DNA of 64,000 bases from Desmodus rotundus. Taxonomy: Eukaryota > Chordata > Mammalia > Chiroptera > Phyllostomidae. Shown in pieces: positions 12,766 to 23,465 of the stretch (its first letter is position 1; each line of letters begins with the position of its first letter). The notes below the pieces were generated by a model that saw nothing but the letters and a program-made list of their open reading frames with translations, made no database searches and was not told the origin of the DNA. The DNA lies in the NCBI RefSeq assembly GCF_022682495.2, contig NC_071388.1, positions 15,177,171-15,241,170 of the forward strand, written 5' to 3'. The translations under genes and the position numbers were made by a program.

Positions 12766-13060
12766 TGTTCACCTGTACATCAAAGCTCAGTCAGGCACAG
12801 ACAGGAGTTTGCAGCAAAGTAGAGGTTCATTAGCTGAGGAAAGCGTGGAGCCGTAGGTAAGCTAATGCCCAAACTCTGGCTTCTGGGTGGCTTCCAGGGG
12901 ATGGGCTATATAGAGGAAAAATAATTAATTACAGTGGTTAAAGGAGTTGGGGTCGGGGGCTCCGCTGATTGGGTGGAGCCAAGGTAGGATGTAGTGCCCA
13001 TTGTGTCAGGTCCTGATGTCAGCCATGGCTTTCTTGTGTCTGGTTGCGGTCTATAGGGTC
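12766..13060 (-). mobile_element. LTR-like repeat, family P copy 2
   Basis: The minus strand reads from 'aatcagcggagcccc', a TATA-like 'ctatatagccc' and 'tggaagccacccagaagccag' to 'ctctactttgctgcaaactcctg' and a possible CA terminus at 12,766. The same block order occurs at 10,600-10,890. Spacing from the TATA box to the 3' end is compatible with an LTR R/U5. This copy is better preserved than copy 1. Its family was not recognised. Confidence 0.6.
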
Positions 13061-13111
13061 ATTCTACTGTGAAAGGGTTGGGGCTGAAACACAACTGAAG
13101 TCAAGATGTTT

Positions 13112-13196
13112 TCTTTTCCTTTTTTATTTTTATTTTTATTGTTACTCAATTACAGTTGCCTGCATTTTCTCCCCATCCCTCCACCCCAGCCCAGCC
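13112..13196 (-). mobile_element. L1 3' end stub
   Basis: T-rich (complement of the A tail), then 'tattgttactcaattacagttgcc' and C-rich UTR, the antisense form of the local L1 3' terminus. AAGATGTTTTC precedes it and AAGATGTTTTT follows at about 13,214, which resembles a target-site duplication. Confidence 0.75.
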
Positions 13197-13217
13197 AACA
13201 GCACCTCAACTTTGAAG

Positions 13218-13266
13218 ATGTTTTTTTTTTTTAATTTTTATTGTTATTTAATTACAGTTGTATGCC
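13218..13266 (-). mobile_element. Second L1 3' end stub, tandem
   Basis: A poly-T run followed by 'tattgttatttaattacagttg' repeats the same L1 3' terminus only about 20 bases after the previous stub and in the same orientation. Confidence 0.7.
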
Positions 13267-13579
13267 TTTAGCTTAACTGAAATTCTGTTTCCGTGGTCAA
13301 CAGGTCTGAGGCTTTGTTGTTAAGACATTTAAAATGACCAGAATCTGATACCTAAGGGCTTAATGGTTCAGAGAAGGAGCGGATGGAGATAAAGAAAAAA
13401 AGGTCTGGTTAAGGAAACGGAGTTTCTGCAGGATTACACATTCTCTACGTGGCAGCAAGAGTTACCTTTTTAAAACAAAAATCAAGATTTTTACTTTCTC
13501 AATATCCCTGTGTTTTTGTCCATTTACTACAATTTAAAATCCACGCTGTAAAGTGCCTTTTTTCTATTTCATACTGTTA

Positions 13580-13859
13580 TTTATTTATTTACTTGGTTGA
13601 CAATGCTTAAAGGCTTATCCTCTTGACAAATTTCAATGATACAATATAGTACTATCAACCAGTCACTACTCTGTTTATTAGATCCTCAGAACTAATCTAC
13701 CTTGTAACTGAATCTATGTACCCAACTTGGAGGGCACGATGTTAAGTAAAATAAGTGAAGACAGAGGAAGACAAATACCGCATGGCATCAATTACACGTA
13801 GGAAAAAGTCAGAAACGGAGAGGAGAATAGTAGCTGCCAGGGGCGGAGGGTGGGGGAAG
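13580..13859 (-). mobile_element. Old L1 with 5' inversion (twin-primed)
   Basis: The left part (13,580-13,725) is an antisense old-L1 3' UTR: 'acaatatagtactatcaac', 'ttagatcctcagaacta', 'cttgtaactgaatctatgtaccc'. The right part (13,727-13,859) is the adjoining upstream region of L1 in sense: 'cttggagggcacgatgttaag', 'agacaaataccgcatgg', 'agctgccaggggcggagg'. The two halves meet head to head at neighbouring L1 positions, the signature of twin priming during integration. Confidence 0.75.
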
Positions 13860-13862
13860 CTG

Positions 13863-16800
13863 GCTTGTTGCAGCAATCAGCTGTGGCAGCCTAGCCCTTT
13901 CCAGCTCTTTCAGGACCCACTTAGTACCAGCTTCTCCAGCTTAACTTCTGCTACTTCCCTCTGACCCTGTACCTTCTGTATCTCTAATAATCCCACTTCT
14001 ACAATCATACCAACTGATATAAAATGGTCATATTAATGTTATTTTGGCTTTCTCAGAAAAAAATCTTTCTTACCCACCACATAAAAATAGGTCTCTGTGT
14101 TCTCAGTCTCATTATCCTAGTTAAAACATTTTTGAAAACTTATAGTTATGTTAATTATACCATATTTGAATCATATGGGCAAATCACATGCTTTTCTCCT
14201 ATTTTGTTTATCTACTGGTTAACATCTCCATGCAGACTTGGCATCAATAAAAACATTCTAAAGACATACTTAAAATCAGTCTGGTAAAAAGTTCAAAAAG
14301 TAGCCAATAATAAGCAAAGACACAGAAAGTTTAGGTGATTAAATAAATAAATAGAATGAATAGTATAACTACTATGACACCCCGAAGCAACAGAGAGTAA
14401 CAAAACAAAACAAAAAATAAATTGTTTGTGAGTGTTATTTGTTCTAATGTTGAAGAGATTCACTTGAAAATAATTGCTCCACATAATTCCTTCTCAAGTG
14501 ATGACTAAGAAATTTAAAGTTTCCCCAGTCTTCTTTCCATTTGCCTCTGAAGTCGAATTTCTATTCCATACAACTCATGATATCCTATTTGCGGAAGAAA
14601 CTGAATTACAATCCAGAGGTATATAGAAAGCAAAATTTGGAAATGAACTTAAATATTTAGTAGAGGACAATTTCAAACAAGTGTTGAGTATGTAGCCTGT
14701 TTTATTCTTGCTCATTACTGTTAATGAGAAAGAAAAAGGTAAACTGAGGGAAGAAATAGTAAACAAGAGAATCAGGACTTCCCGTTTTGGAAAATTCTCA
14801 TCCTCTCCAGATTGTAAAAGACCCTAAAACTAGAAAACTTACTTTCAGGGAAGTATGCTGTGAAGAGAAAACAGTTGTCTGGTCAGCCTTTTGTTATTGC
14901 CACAGAAGGAATAAAAGGTCACAGTATTGTTACACTTAAGACTTTTTGAAAAGATTAAGTGTGCAATTTAAAGATTTCCTCCATTAACTCAGGAGAAGCC
15001 AAAAGCAGAGGTCTATTGTTTAGGAAAGAAAAGTGGCTGGAGTAAATCTCAATGACATACCTGGGAGATCTACAAATTCTGAGACTTTATACCATCAGAA
15101 CTGCCAGTTCAGACTGAAAGGGATAGAGAAATGACGACAACAACAACAAAAGAATGCATTTAAAATTTCAACAGTCTATAGGCAGAAAAAAGCCTGATAA
15201 AACTACCTACCTGCCAACACATGCTCCCCATAATGACAAAGGCGGAATGACTGTGGGTGAAGCTGTAAGCCCAGTGAATGGAGCTATGACCACAGAAGCC
15301 CTGAAACCTGGGGGTAATTGATAATAATTGAGTTTGTCTAAAGTCAACAGAGGGGCATCACAGAATGCAGAATATTGTACATGCTGGCCAAATAATTTTG
15401 CCACGATCTAATCTTTATAGGCAGTCACTACTTCCATGAGGAAGACCCTTGGGGAAAAAGGAGTTGAGGAATTGGGAGTCTAAATGGAGATTGTAGAGAG
15501 TAAAGGAGCTAAGGATATTTAAAGGGGAGAGAGGGAGAAATGATAAAGTCCAGAGACTGACTTATTAGTATTCAGGGTGTCATCTACTACAGCACTAGGA
15601 AATATTTCTACCACCTAAGTAAACACTAGTTAATTCGTACTTCTCAACAAATTTCTCTCAATTTGTCTAAAACTTTTCTCTTTAGTCAACTCCTTGGGAA
15701 AACACTAGTATTAAAAAGAAAATAATAATCTGCTAATCCTACATGATTTGTCATCACTATTTAAAATATAATGTCTACCACTAGTTATGTTCTTATCACA
15801 AGTACTGTTTCCATGTTTGTATGTGTGTCTACATATACACATGTATACATGCATCATGTACATCGCATGTTATATAATTACATGGGCATATAATTATATA
15901 ACATATACAACATACATGTTATTATATAGTATAAATACTTATGAACATTATTAGGTTGGGAAGGGCATTTACCTACTTAAACCTTCTGGTCCCTAGGAGT
16001 GTGAGTTGGCGGGAGATGAGCACCTTCCCTGTGTCAGCATGCGTTTGAATGCAGCCCTAGTCCAGTGATAACTCATTGGCATATACCCCTGTCTGGTACC
16101 ATCTGGGTATTACTACTTCAGGAATACTGGTGTGGATGTTATCATTAAGAGTTTTCAAACAAAAAGCAGTGCATGGAGGGGCAGAAGTAAAGGCATAATT
16201 ATTATGCAATTTATAGGCCTCTGTGAAAAACAACATGGAATTTCTCCATGAGCAAATACGAGCAACTCTAGAGAAGCTAGGAAATAAAACAAGAGGCTGT
16301 GGGTGGTGTTATGTGATGTTTTCTAAGCGACAAAGACAAGGCTGGTCCTAGACTGGCAGCTATGGCTGTCGATGTTGCCATTAACTCGTTTGTACTCTCA
16401 GGCCTAAGACAACAGGGAAAGGGGTTAGTAAATCACAGAGACAACTGGCGTCTTATTTCCCTCTTACAGTGTCAGCTTCAGGAGCGTAGAATTTTGCCTG
16501 ATATTAGAAATAAATGTTTCCTGATATGTCATTTGTTTTAAAAGTGGTATGTATAATTAAGGTAATATCAATTTGTTATACATAATTTATCATTATACAT
16601 AGACATATATCTGTTATATATAACTAAGGAATGACATGTTTTTAAAATTTACTTTAAAAATTAAACATGGCAAAATGTTTTGAGTGGAAAAGTCAAAGTG
16701 GCTTTACCTGTACCTGTGCAACCTCCTGCCAACGTGAGGAAGGCCATATGTACATCTTCTCCTCTGTAACTTTCTGTTCCCCAGTGAGTGTTACCATCCG

Positions 16801-18158
16801 GTTCACCATGACTTGAAATCGAATATGACAGTTCAACATTTGGATTTGTTACCTACTTTTTTGAATAGATGAATATGTTAGCAAATGTATTTGTATTAAA
16901 AACTTATTAAAACATGATGACTGTTATTTACACTGTTTAAATGCAGTCAGAAAATAGTTTGACTTTTAAAACATACTTTCCTGCCTGGAGATATAGCCTG
17001 ACCATCAGGAAATGACTTGATCGCAAGCGGGAGAGATGGCAATGTCAGTAAGTCCTGAAGAGCAAGGTTTGTTACAGGGAATCTATACCGTTGGAATCCC
17101 AGGAGATAGCGAAGAGCTGACTTGGCGTAGAAAATACACTGGGTCTTGGCAAAGCACTTGAAGAAAAATCTCTCAGGTGGAAAAAACAAATAGACAATTA
17201 AATAGGAGTCCAGGAAAACACCTGGTCTTAAATGCACTCAGTTAAAGAAGAAATATATATTTAAGTGTAATTTAGTTTTGTAAAGCAGGAATAGTTAACA
17301 ATATACTTGTCTAGAAAAACTCACTTTTTAAAAATATTTTCATATTAAAACCCTTCAGCATGAGCCAAGGCTACAGAACTACTTTTTAAAAAATAATGCA
17401 TAACTTATATTAACAAAACATAGAAAAAGTATTTACTAAAATGTAAAAAAAATGTGTAAAATATATACTATCAGATTATTTTTATTATATGTATCACAAC
17501 ATTGCTTATTATATCTATTATATTATTACTGAAGTGTGTCTACCATGAGGGCGGAGGTATCCATATATATATTTATATATGGATACATAGATATATATCA
17601 GACAGCTGAGACCTTGAGTGCCTAGAAGAGAATCTGTTTTGGATTAGATATTCAAAAATTAATTTCCACATGAAGGGACAAGTGAGGGTAAGACAAAAGG
17701 CCACCGATATGAGTTACAAATAGCTTTGGGGACTCTAGTAATACTCTATCTTCTTTTTGAGGTAAAAAATATTTGACTCTTTCACTTCAGAAGGAAAACA
17801 ACTCTCTCTTCCTGCTTAGGGGAAGCAGGGACCAAAAATATTTTGTGACAAGAAAATTTGACAGTAATTCAGATTGATTTTTGACTGCTATATCTATATA
17901 TTTATATTTAATAAATGTAGTTTGAAATTTAAGGAGAAACTTTTATTCCTTTTCAGGTCTTGGGAAATATATATGTATATATGTTTTCATATCATCTTGG
18001 CTTTCAGATGGCATTTTGTGAAAGTTCGTATTTATCTTCTTGAACTTTACAGATAAAAATAAGCCATTGATCTGTCTTCTTTACACTCCAATTACAAATT
18101 CAGATGACATTGACTATTTACTTAGGTTTTCTTGGAACTCTGATTTATCGCTGGTCAT
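13863..18158. other. Non-coding DNA, 4.3 kb
   Basis: No repeat family was securely identified. It holds an AT/purine-pyrimidine alternating tract at about 15,820-15,935 and a 28-base perfect inverted repeat at 17,558-17,585. Open frames up to 96 codons (16,947-17,237 antisense) carry no recognised motif. Confidence 0.45.
17558..17585. repeat. Perfect AT-rich palindrome
   Basis: Arms TATCCATATATA and TATATATGGATA (12 bases each) are separated by TATT. It could extrude a cruciform but may be just a microsatellite by-product. Confidence 0.85.
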
Positions 18159-18170
18159 CATGACACTACT

Positions 18171-18380
18171 TTTTTTAAATTAAATATTTTATTTATTTTT
18201 AGAAAGAGGGGAAGGGAGGGAGAAATAGAGGGAGAGAGAACCACCAGTCTGTTGCCTCTCATATGCACACCTACCAGGGACTGAAACCCCAACCCAGGCA
18301 TGTGCCCTGACCGGGAATCGACCCTGCGACATTTTACTTTGTGGGAGGATGACCCACCAACTGAGCAATACCAGTGAGGG
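18171..18380 (-). mobile_element. VES SINE (bat), antisense
   Basis: Antisense VES: T-rich (complement of the AAATA tail), 'agaaagaggggaagggaggg', 'aacccaggcatgtgccctga', and the 5' end 'accagtgaggg'. It is flanked by CATGACACTACT (18,159-18,170) and CATGATCCTACT (18,381-18,392), a 12-base target duplication with two mismatches. The pol III promoter region lies at the right end. Confidence 0.93.
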
Positions 18381-18933
18381 CATGATCCTACTTTTAAGTT
18401 GGAAAAAAAGAGAAAGATTTCCAACAATTTTGTTCATTAAGCACATTTTTTAAATCAGTGTAAAATCCAGTGATAATCTCTGCCAAAATATATATTTTTT
18501 TTCTGGCTAGAAGAACTTGACTTTTGTGTAAAAGATTTTCTGTATTTAATTGCTGTATATTACATACTGTTTATGTAAACACTGTCACAACAAAGGCTGC
18601 CAAAACTCTTTCATACAAAATGCTTCTTCTTTAAAGTGTTCAAATGTGTGTTCATTGAAATATTTTTAGTGCATCTTTAAATACAGTTTCTTATTCTCCT
18701 CAAGAACTTTAGTTCATTGACCTCCCTTCCTCACTTCTTTGCATTGTTCTTTCTGCTCCACAGGTGCAGAGGAAGGATGTATTCTTTCCCTCCTTAGCCT
18801 GCACAACAGCTGCATAATATTCTCATTAGTAATCTTCTTAATATTTCTTCAAATTTAAAATTTGCTATATGGAACTCTTATGGTTGGTGTTTAACTAGGT
18901 ATCGATAAAGGAGAGAAAGCAAAGGTAACTAAG

Positions 18934-19300
18934 CACTGAGTTTAATAAACTGGGAACCATAAGCCTGTTTGCTTGCTAGCCAGGAAGCTACAGCTTCACA
19001 CCCCTAAAGATTACAGTATTGCTCTGCCAAGAGGATTAACACGCCTCCCTTCCCCGCTCCAGTACTGGGCTGTTGGGGGACTCAGGGAGAGGAGGTACAG
19101 GCCACAGAGGCCTGTCAGTCTCACTAGGGGATGCAGCCTATCCGAAGCTGATGAAAGTTTGGGAAGTTGATTGGTCATTTTCAGAAAGGACCCGATGCAT
19201 CCCAAGCCCCCACTAATATAATCCCAGGAGAACAGAGAAGCTCTCTCCGTCTTGCTCCTGACGTGTACTGACAGGGGCACTCACATGTTCTCTCCTTGTG
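18934..19300 (+). mobile_element. Unclassified interspersed repeat, family Q copy 2
   Basis: Begins GAGTTTAATAAACTGGGAACC and continues with 'agcctgtttgcttgctagccaggaagc', 'aacacgcctcccttcccc', 'taatataatcccaggagaacagagaagc'. It parallels the minus strand of 11,895-12,256. It is GC-richer than its surroundings. Exact ends are not fixed, and short open frames here are chance. Confidence 0.6.
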
Positions 19301-20251
19301 GCTTTAGCAGCCACGTGGCTCACAGCCACACAATCCACATGCAGGCTATGATTCTCCACCAGTAAAGGTCACTTATAATAGATATTAAACTCAAAACAAC
19401 TTCTGAAAAGGAATAAACAAAATAAAACAAAACAAAAACAACTTAGCTTATGAAGGGAAGTCAAAGGGGCTTTATTCAAAGTAGAATTCAAATCAAATAG
19501 AATCAAACTGTTAGTCAAACCTTTATACACATTTATGAACACATAACTGCATACACATTCTCACCAACCCACACCCTCATACCTTCCTCTCCATCAGCTC
19601 CACTTTGTTCTATACTGCTTTCTTTCCTGAGGCTCTTTCTTCCACAGTGTGAAGCTGCCCTTCGTCAATTCAGGCATTTGAAATCTTTAGCACCCTCCAT
19701 CAGGAATTGAATTATGCCTCTTCTTGAGTTACTTAGCTACCCCGGATATAACCACTGTATCCAAGAACACAGATGAACATGTTTAGGCCAGCTTGGGTCT
19801 TACAGACACCTTAAGGGCATGAAACGCAGGATCATGGGATTATTTGCTTCACTGTAATTACACAGAGAAATGGAGAGGCACTTCCTCAAAAAACGCAGAC
19901 AATATATACTTTATACTTCATGTTTACATTTCTCGATTTCAAATCTTCAGCAAAACTGATAAATTCATACATTTATTTTAACAAACTCAATATCTGCAAG
20001 AACAGGTTATTTCCACCTCTGTTTTATGAGCATACTACTTTTCCAAAAACAACTTGCACACTCTCTACAAGATTTAACCTGTCAGTACAGGGGAAATAAT
20101 GTTATTTTTCTCATATTTCAGAATCCAAAGTAATTAAGATATATGCTGGTAGGATTATTTCAGTCATTTAATTAATGTTACATTGAAACCAGAGAGTGTT
20201 TAAGATGTACATAAAACATGGAGTAGCTTCTGTATAGCTTGTCTAAATTAC
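19301..20251. other. Non-coding DNA with LTR-like trace
   Basis: Around 19,465 a 'ggggctttattcaa' motif gives AATAAAGCCCC on the minus strand, which could be an LTR or transcript 3' end, but no termini or promoter could be matched. Otherwise nothing was recognised. Confidence 0.35.
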
Positions 20252-20267
20252 TGGTGTGTGCAAAAAT

Positions 20268-20477
20268 ATTTTTAAAGATTTTATTCATTCACTTTTAGAG
20301 AGAGGGGAAGGGAAGGAAGAAAGAGAGGAAGAGAAACATCAATATGTGGTTGCCTCTTGCACGCCCCCAACTGAGGACCTGGCCTACAACCCAGGCATGT
20401 ACCCTGACTGGGAATTGAACCAGCGACCCTTTGGTTCCCAGGATGGCACTCAATCCACTGAGCCATACCAGCCAGGG
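20268..20477 (-). mobile_element. VES SINE (bat), antisense
   Basis: Near full-length antisense VES: 'aaagattttattcattcacttttagag', 'aacccaggcatgtaccctgac', 'gaattgaaccagcgaccctt', 'ccactgagccataccagccaggg'. Imperfect flanking duplication: TGGTGTGTGCAAAAAT (20,252-20,267) against TGGTATCTGCGAAATT (20,478-20,493). Confidence 0.95.
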
Positions 20478-20699
20478 TGGTATCTGCGAAATTATAATTA
20501 TTTTCCTATTCTCAAATTATTTCTAAAAGACAGAGTGGCATTGGAGTGAAGACTTCAATCATTGTTAATGTACGACACCCCCCAGCCACCAGCACAATGT
20601 TATGCCCATGGACATTATCTCACCCTCTAAGAATAAGCACATCATGCAATACTTGCTTTTTTGTATTGGTTTCAGGAGCACTGCTTTGTTGTTAGACAG

Positions 20700-22780
20700 T
20701 TACATACTTTACACAGGGTTCCCCTCGAAGTTTGATTTCTGTCTTCAGTGCCTTGTACTTTTGTGAGTATAGGTGTTTTACCTCCTTGGTTAAATTTCGT
20801 AGGTGCTACTGTAAATGGGATTGTTTTCTTAGGTTTTTTTCTTTTTTGATAATTCATTATCAGTGTATTAAAATGCAACTGATTTCTGGATATTAATTTT
20901 GTATCCTGCTACTTTCCTGAATTTGTGTATCAGCTCTAATAGGTTTCGGATGGCATCCTTAGGGTTCTCTCTACACAGTATGATGTCATCTGTAAATAGT
21001 AACAGCTTTACTTTTTCCCTTCCAATTTGGATGCCTTTTATTTCGTTCTCTTGTCTGATAACTGTGGCTAGGTCTTCCAATCCTATGTTGAGTAGAAGTG
21101 GTGAAAACAGAGATCCCTGTGTTTTTCCTGATATTAAAGGAAACAGTTTTTCCCCACTGAGTAAAATGTTACTTGTGAGTTTCTTACATATGGCTTTTAA
21201 TTTGTTGAGGTATGTTTCATTTATTTCCACTCTGCTGAGAGTTTTTATCATAAATTGGTACTGGATTTTATCAAATGCATTTCTGCATCCATGGATATAA
21301 TCCTGTGATTTTTATCTTTCATTTTGTTTACGTGGTGTATCACATTAACTGCTTTGTGACTATTATACTGACCTTGCATTCTAGTGGTTTATTCCATTTG
21401 ATCATGTTTTATTACCTTCTTAATGTATTGCTGTAACCTGTTTGTTAATATTTTCTTAAAGGATTTTTGCATCTTGGTTAATAACGAATATGGCCTATAA
21501 TTTTCTTTCTTTGTAGTGTCTACCTGGCTTTAGAATTAGGGTAATGCTGGCCATGCAAAATGAGCTTGAGAGAATTTCTTCCTCTTGAAATTTTTGGAAT
21601 AGTTTAAGAAGGATAAGTGTTATTTTTTTTGTCAACATTTAGTAAAATTCTCTTGTGAAGCCAGTTGGTTCAAGACTTGTTTGCTGGAAGTTTCATGATT
21701 ACCACTTCAATTTCATTGATTACAATTGGTCTGCTCATGTTTTATGAATCTTCCTGATTCAGTTTTTGAATATTGTATATTAATAAAAATTTGTCCATTT
21801 TCTCTAGGTTGTCCCTTTTTTTGGCATGTAGTTGTTTGAAATATTTTCTTACAATCCTTTGTATTTCTGTCATGTCAGTGGTTCTTCTCTTTCATTTCTA
21901 ATTTTATTTATTTGGGTCTGCTTTCTGTTTTTCTTTATGAGTCTGATTAGAGATGTGTCAATTTTATTTAGCTTTTTAAAAAACCAGCTCTTGGTCTTTG
22001 TTTTTCTTTTTCTTTTAGTTTTTATGTCATTTATTTCTGCCCTACTCTTTATTTCCTTTCTTCTGCTCACTTTGGGTTTTGTTTGTTGTTCTTTTTCTAG
22101 TTCCTTTAGGTGTAAGGTTAGATTGTTTATTTGACATTTTTCTTGTTTCTTGAGATAGGCCTCTGTTGCTGTGAATTTTCTTCTTAGGACTGCTTTCTCT
22201 GCGTCCAATAGCTTTTGGGTTGTTGTGTATTAATTTTCATTTGTCTCAAGTTAATATCTGACTTCTTCAGTGACCTCATTGTTAACTCTTTCATTGTTTA
22301 GTAATATGTTATTTAGCATCCATGTGTTTATATGTTTTTGAGTTTTTTCTTGTAATTCATTTCTGGTTTCATACCATTATGGTTGGAGAAGATATTTGAT
22401 ATAATTTTAATATTCTTAAATTTACCGAGACTTGTTTAGTGTCCTAACTTCTGGTCTATCCTAGAAAATGTTCTATGTGCACTTGAAAAAAATGTATATT
22501 ATGCTGCTTTGGGGTGAAATGTTCTGAATACATCAATTAAGTTCATCTGATATAGTATGTCATTTAAGGCCACCATATCTTTGTTGATTTACTGTTCAGA
22601 AGACCTAGTAATTGATATCAGTGGTATATTAAAACCCCCTAATGTGACTGTATTACTACTGATCTCTCCATTCATGTCTATCAACATTTGCTTCATATAT
22701 TTAGGTGCCTCTATGTTGGGTACATAAATGTTTACAGTGGTTATATCCTCTTGTGGAATTGACGCCTTTATCATTAGACA
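20700..22780 (-). mobile_element. L1 ORF2 fragment (endonuclease to post-RT), broken
   Basis: Antisense L1 ORF2. The best open piece (20,868-21,251, 127 codons) is reverse transcriptase: it has '[23 protein letters not shown]', a degenerate catalytic motif LFTDD where L1 normally has FADD, and '[14 protein letters not shown]'. A 61-codon piece at 22,589-22,774 matches the endonuclease region ('DITTVNIYVPNIEAPKY'). The region between is in several frames with stops. Downstream of the RT, a frameshift near 20,800 interrupts the 'LTKEV.HLYS' stretch. The fragment lacks its 3' UTR on the left, and on the right L1 similarity stops at about residue 100 of ORF2. It cannot be active. Confidence 0.92.
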
Positions 22781-23465
22781 GTGTCAGGCTTCTCCATACA
22801 CCCCTCCACTTTTTAGCTGCCTGTTAGGCTGTTACTGAAAGAGCCTCTGGCAATTGTGTGTTCCTTGAGGGATGCTGTCAGTGAGTCACCAGGTAGGGGC
22901 AAGAGGTGTTCACTAGATTGCTACAGATTGAAACTCAGTGCCAGTGCTGGGTTTGAGGTTGGTAACAGTCTCAGGGTACACCAAATTCAGCCACCACCTG
23001 CAGTGTGCCCTTGGATCTTTGTGGTAGCGCTTAGTTTCAAGGATTCATCTGGGTGAGTTCAGCAGTGTTCATCAGGCCCGCATGGACCGAAGTGTGACCA
23101 TGTGAAGGTAGGCTCTGCACAGGAATGTGGCGCTGCTCAGGAGTATGCTGAAAAAAAAAAAGAAGGCCTCCCTGAGCCCCCTAGCAGGAGCCACACGACC
23201 TAATTTTTTCCCAGAGCAGGCCCAATCCTTCTGGAGAGTCTTCCTCACTGGGGAACCTGGCCAACAATCAGAGGAGCACAAGCTCGGCTGGGCAGGTGCA
23301 CCAGGAGTCAGGAGGGGAGAATGTCCCCTGATGGGGCACTGGGCCCACAGTGGGCACTTCTGCTAAACCTGAGTGAGGTGCAGGGCCATCTGGTCACCAG
23401 CAGGAGGGGATAGGGTGGCGGATGCGTTGGCAGGCTGCCTCTGCTGCTCCTGTCCTGTGCAATAT
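22781..23465. other. GC-rich block abutting the L1 fragment, unidentified
   Basis: An abrupt change to GC-rich sequence with an internal A11 run at about 23,149. It sits where the L1 5' end should be (ORF1 and 5' UTR), but I see neither ORF1 nor similarity to the L1 5' UTR at 36.06-36.79 kb. It may be a different L1 5' UTR joined by internal deletion, an LTR, or unrelated DNA. Open frames of 66-79 codons have no recognised domain. Confidence 0.4.

Noticed and set aside
15953..15961. TTAGGTTGG next to TA, resembling a mariner terminal repeat
   Set aside because: Only nine bases agree, the following sequence diverges at once, and no opposite terminus was found.
18158..18446. Overlapping 85-89 codon antisense frames at the first VES
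   Set aside because: They are translations through the SINE and its flanks.
20868..21251. A 127-codon antisense frame with reverse-transcriptase motifs as a possible host gene
   Set aside because: It is a piece of L1 ORF2 with stops and frameshifts on both sides and a substituted catalytic motif (LFTDD).
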